Shown here one piece after another: positions 60,762 to 64,000 of a DNA stretch of 64,000 nt. The notes below the pieces were generated by a model. The model was not told the DNA's origin. It saw nothing but the letters and a program-made list of their open reading frames with translations, and did not search any database. Each line of letters begins with the position of its first letter. The first letter of the stretch is position 1. Made by a program: the position numbers and the translations under genes. The DNA comes from Eulemur rufifrons (taxonomy: Eukaryota; Chordata; Mammalia; Primates; Lemuridae), in the NCBI RefSeq assembly GCF_041146395.1, contig NC_090999.1, positions 72,421,001 to 72,485,000 of the forward strand. Direction: 5' to 3'.

Positions 60762-61645
60762 TGTAGGATTTTTGATTTGAGGTTCCCATGAGGCTTCCAA
60801 AAAATTTTATAACCAGTTATTTAAATATATAAAAATTCTGGTAACAAACAAACATAAAAAAGCAAAGAGAACTCTAACAGAAATTCTACCCTTTAACTAC
60901 ATCTCCCCTCTGTTTCTTAACTTTTTGTTATTTCCATCTATACCTTTTTATGCTACTTTCTCTCAAAAAGTTTTCATAGTTATTTTTGATAGGTTTGCCT
61001 TTTAATGTTTCTATTCAAGATATAAGTGGTTTATATAACACAATTACAGCAATAGAGTATTCTGTATTTATGTCCTCAGTATTATAGTGAGTTGTATCTC
61101 TTCAGAATATTTCTTATTGTTCATTTATGCCCTTTTCCTTCAGATTGAAGAACTCCTCTTAGCATTTTTTTGTACAACAGGTGTGGTGTTGATGAAGTCT
61201 CTCAGCTTTTGTTTGTGTGGGAAAGTCTTTATTTCTCCTTCATGTTTGAAAGATATTTTTGCAGAATATAATATTCTAGGGTTAAGGTTTTTTTTTCCTT
61301 CAGCACTTTGAATATGTCATGCCACTCTCCTGGCCTGTAAGGTTTCCAGTGAGAAGTCTGTTGCCAGACATATTGTAGCTCCTTTATATGTTTTTTTTTT
61401 TTTCCTTTCTTCTCTTAGGATCTTTTCTTCATCAGTACTTTTGGGAGCTTTATAATTAAATGCCTTGAGGTAGCCTCATTTGGGTTAAATCTGCTTGATG
61501 TTCTATGACCTCCTTGTACCTGAATATTGATAGTTTTCTCTAGGTTTGGAACATTCTCTTTTATTATTTCTTTGAATAAACTTTCTACCCCAACCTCTCT
61601 CTCTCCATCCTTGTTAAGGCCAATATCTCTTAGATTTGCTCTTTT
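60762..61645 (-). mobile_element. Old L1M, part 2
   Basis: L1M text resumes with GGTTCCCATGAGGCTTCC and continues through TTCAGATTGAAGAACTCCTC, AGCTTTTGTTTGTGTGGGAAAG, CTCTCCTGGCCTGTAAGG and CAATATCTCTTAGATTTGCTC, the 5'-region order of antisense L1M. The next L1M bases lie after the young L1, at 63796. Confidence 0.85.
61631..61645. repeat. Young L1 target-site duplication, left copy
   Basis: TAGATTTGCTCTTTT, identical to 63781-63795. It is native L1M sequence copied by the insertion. Confidence 0.97.
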
Positions 61646-61777
61646 TTTTTTTTTTTTTTTTTGCAAGTTAAAAACAACAGTTTCATATTTTTTTCCCCAC
61701 CCCCCCTTTCCTGAGTCAGCACCTTCAAGTGTTACCACTCCCCAAACGGTGCGCAATGCACTCATTGTGTAGGCATA

Positions 61778-61804
61778 CCCCCATCCCCTCCCCCACCCCC
61801 CACC
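61778..61804 (-). repeat. G-quadruplex-prone tract in L1 3' UTR
   Basis: On the minus strand this reads as four or more runs of four to six G separated by one or two bases. Four G-runs with such short loops fit the standard quadruplex pattern. Similar tracts are known in primate L1 3' UTRs; folding here is inferred. Confidence 0.8.
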
Positions 61805-61855
61805 TCAGTCTGATGTCCAATTGGTGTCGTTCCCAGATTTGTATTTAGGTGATGA

Positions 61856-63780
61856 TCAGGGAAACCAATTTTCTGGTGAGTACATGTGATGCTTGTTTTT
61901 CCATTCTTGGGATACTTCACTTAATATAATGGGTTCCAACTCTCTCCAGGAGAACCATAGAGATGTCGTATCTTCATCATTCCTTATAGCTGAGTAATAT
62001 TCCATGGTACACATATACCACAGTTTACTAATCCAATCATGTATTGATGGGCATTTGGGTTGTTTCCAGATCTTTGCTATCATGAATTGTGCTGCTATAA
62101 ACATTCGGGTACATGTGTCTTTGTTACAGAATGACCTTTTTTCCTTTGAGTATATGCCCAGTAATGGGATTGCTGGGTCAAATGGCAGGTCTACTTGAAT
62201 CTGTTTAAGATACCTCCATAATGCTTTCCACAGGGGTTGCACTAGTTCGCAGTCCCACCAGCAGTGTATTAGTGTTCCTGTCTCTCCACACCCACGCCAA
62301 CATGTGTTGTTTTGGGTTTTTTTAATAAAGGCCATTCTCACTGGGGTTAAGTGATATCTCATTGTGGTTTTGATTTGCATTTCCCTGATGATTAGAGATG
62401 TTGAACACTTTTTCATATGTTTGTTAGCCATTTTTATATCTTCTTTTGAAAAATTTCTATTCATGTCCTTTGCCCACTTTTTGATAGGGTTGCTTGATTT
62501 TTTCTTGCTGATTTTCCTGAGTTCTAAATAGGTTCTTGTTATCAGTCCTTTATCTGATGTGTAGTATGCAAAAATTTTTTCCCATTCTGTAGGTGGTCTG
62601 TTTATTCTCTGGACTGTTTCTTTGGCTGTGCAGAAGCTTTTTAATTTAATCATGTCCCATTCATTTATTTTTGTTGCTGCTGTGATTGCCTTGGGGGTCT
62701 TCTTCATAAATTCTTTGCCTAGGCCAATGTCTGTAAGAGTCTTTCCTACATTTTCTTCTAGAATTCTGATTGTATCACGCCTAAGGTTTAAGTCTGTTAT
62801 CCACCGTGATTTGATTTTTGTGAGAGGTGAAAGCTGTGGGTCCTGGTTCAGTCTTCTACAAGTGGCTAACCAATTCTCCCAGCACCATTTATTGAATAGG
62901 GATTCTTGTCCCCAGAGTATATTCTTTCCCGCTTTGTCAAAAATTAGGTGACTATATGAGGATGGTTCTATATTTGGATTTTCTGTTGTGTTCCACTGGT
63001 CTGTGTCCCTGCACTTGTGCCAATACCAGGCTGTTTTAAGAACCACGGCCTTATAGTATAGTTTGAGGTCTGGCAAATTAATACCTCCCATTTTGTTTTT
63101 GTTGCTTAAAATTGCTTTTGCTATACGGGGTCTTCTTTGATTCCATACAAAGTGTATAATTATTTTCTCTATGTCTGTAAAGAATGATGTTGGTAATTTA
63201 ATAGGGATTGCATTGAATCTGTAGATCACTTTGGGTAGTATAGACATTTTAACAATGTTGATTCTTCCGATCCACGAGCATGGTATATTTTTCCATCTAT
63301 TTGCAAGTTCTGCTATTTCTTTTCTCAGTGTTTCATAGTTTTCCTTATAGAGGTCCTTTACCTCTTTAGTTAGATATATACCTAGATATTTTATTTTCTT
63401 TGTTGCTATTTTGAAGGGTATTGAGTCTTTAATTTGGTTTTCCTATTGACTGTTATTGGCATATATAAATGCCTCTGATTTGTGTATATTAATTTTGTAG
63501 CCTGAGACTTTGCTGTATTCGTTAATGAATTCCAGGAGTCTCATGGTTGAATCCTGGGGGTTTTCCAGATATAACATCATATCATCAGCAAAAAGTGAGA
63601 GTTTGATCTCTTCCTTCCCTATTTGGACTCCCTTGATTCTGCTCTCTTGCCTGATAGCTCTCGCAAGGACTTCTAATACTATGTCGAAAAGTAATGGAGA
63701 CAATGGGCAGCCCTGTCTGGTTCCAGTTCTAAGTGGGAGTGCTTTCAGTTTTTCCCCATTCAGTATGATGTTGGCTGTGG
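61856..63780 (-). pseudogene. L1 ORF2 C-terminal part (RT core to C-terminal domain)
   Basis: ORF2p supplies endonuclease and reverse transcriptase for L1 copying. Here only the part from the middle of RT remains. The frame is open from the truncation point at about 63779, through the RT core motif FADD ([15 protein letters not shown]), to a TAG at 63443-63445. The same frame then continues open to the stop at 61856, including a 463-codon frame from an internal ATG. The C-terminal motif [18 protein letters not shown] shows the C-x3-C-x7-H-x4-C pattern. Lacking the endonuclease, ORF1 and promoter, it cannot move by itself. Confidence 0.92.
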
Positions 63781-63795
63781 TAGATTTGCTCTTTT
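63781..63795. repeat. Young L1 target-site duplication, right copy
   Basis: TAGATTTGCTCTTTT, perfect partner of 61631-61645. Confidence 0.97.
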
Positions 63796-64000
63796 GAAGT
63801 TATTTTCTCGATCTTGCAGGAATGTTTCATTCTTATTTATTCTCTTCTTTTTTCTCTCCTGACTGTATATTTGCAAATAGCTTGTCTTCAAGCTCACTAA
63901 TTCTCTCTTCTGCTTAGCAAATTCTAATGTTGAGAGACTCTAATGCATTTCTCAGTTTGTCAATTGAATTCTTAAGCTCTAAAATTTCTGCCTGATTTTT
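63781..64000 (-). mobile_element. Old L1M, part 3 (5' region)
   Basis: Continues the L1M in antisense: GAAGTTATTTTCTCGATCTTGC, AGCTTGTCTTCAAGCTCAC, TAATTCTCTCTTCTGCTTAG and TCTAAAATTTCTGCCTG, text typical of the L1M 5' region. It runs off the window end. Confidence 0.85.

Larger units (their letters stand above)
61646..63780 (-). mobile_element. Young 5'-truncated L1
   Basis: About 2.1 kb antisense L1. It has a poly(A) (about 20 T at left), a 3' UTR at about 61662-61855 and the C-terminal part of ORF2. It is truncated inside the RT domain at 63780 with no inversion. The perfect 15-bp duplication and long open frames mark it as the youngest L1 in the window. The 3' UTR starts GCAAGTTAAAAACAACAG and is rich in C-runs (G-runs on the element strand), unlike the L1 at 430-2755. 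It sits inside an old L1M. Confidence 0.97.

Noticed and set aside
61856..63247. 463-codon open frame as a host gene
   Set aside because: Its text and flanking A-tail and duplications show it is L1 ORF2.
1..64000. CRISPR arrays, operons, tRNA or rRNA genes, prokaryotic signals
   Set aside because: Nothing of the kind is seen; the repeats are mammalian interspersed elements.

Overview
This is genomic DNA of a primate, most likely a strepsirrhine and probably a lemur. The base composition is AT-rich, there is no bacterial gene organisation, and the window is packed with L1, Alu, L2, MIR, Tigger, hAT and LTR remnants. The lineage call rests on two features. The Alus at 18857-19203 and 59517-59770 carry an extra central A/T-rich segment next to the mid-element A-rich region that I know from lemur Alus. 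Two L1 copies also have 3' ends that look strepsirrhine rather than human-like. Family names are from memory, not from a database search.

I see no convincing host protein-coding gene, rRNA, tRNA or snRNA. Every long open frame that I can interpret belongs to a transposable element. The window looks like intergenic or deep intronic DNA. Two short splice-acceptor-plus-open-frame candidates (41269-41360 and 58898-58999) are noted as weak.

Layout. 0-8 kb: a Tigger-type MITE; then two 5'-truncated L1 copies lying antisense, each with an inverted 5' segment (430-3839 and 4974-6988). The second sits inside an L2 remnant and keeps a 15-bp target-site duplication. A hAT MITE with its 8-bp duplication follows. 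8-18.8 kb: mostly unassigned AT-rich DNA with small ancient repeats. 18.8-27.3 kb: a young full-length Alu with a perfect duplication, two MaLR-type LTRs in opposite orientation, an old L1 3' part, an MLT1-type LTR and a Tigger1 DNA transposon inserted at a TA. 27.3-41.5 kb: mostly unassigned, with one MER2-like MITE and an 85-bp L1 3' end. 41.5-44.8 kb: a long L2 split by an LTR.

46.7-54.6 kb: a field of old antisense L1M pieces, including a stretch where an L1 3' UTR joins directly to L1 5' sequence (HAL1-like), with two Alu monomers and a solo LTR. 55.7-56.0 kb: an Alu with non-Alu sequence inside its tail. 59.5-64 kb: a nested stack in which an old antisense L1M carries a retroposed fragment of unknown origin (60430-60761) and a much younger L1 (61646-63780) with a perfect 15-bp duplication. 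This L1's ORF2 frame has a single in-frame stop across the part retained.

The elements do not form a pathway. What ties them together is L1 target-primed reverse transcription, which explains the L1s, the Alus, the retroposed fragment, the inversions and the duplications.
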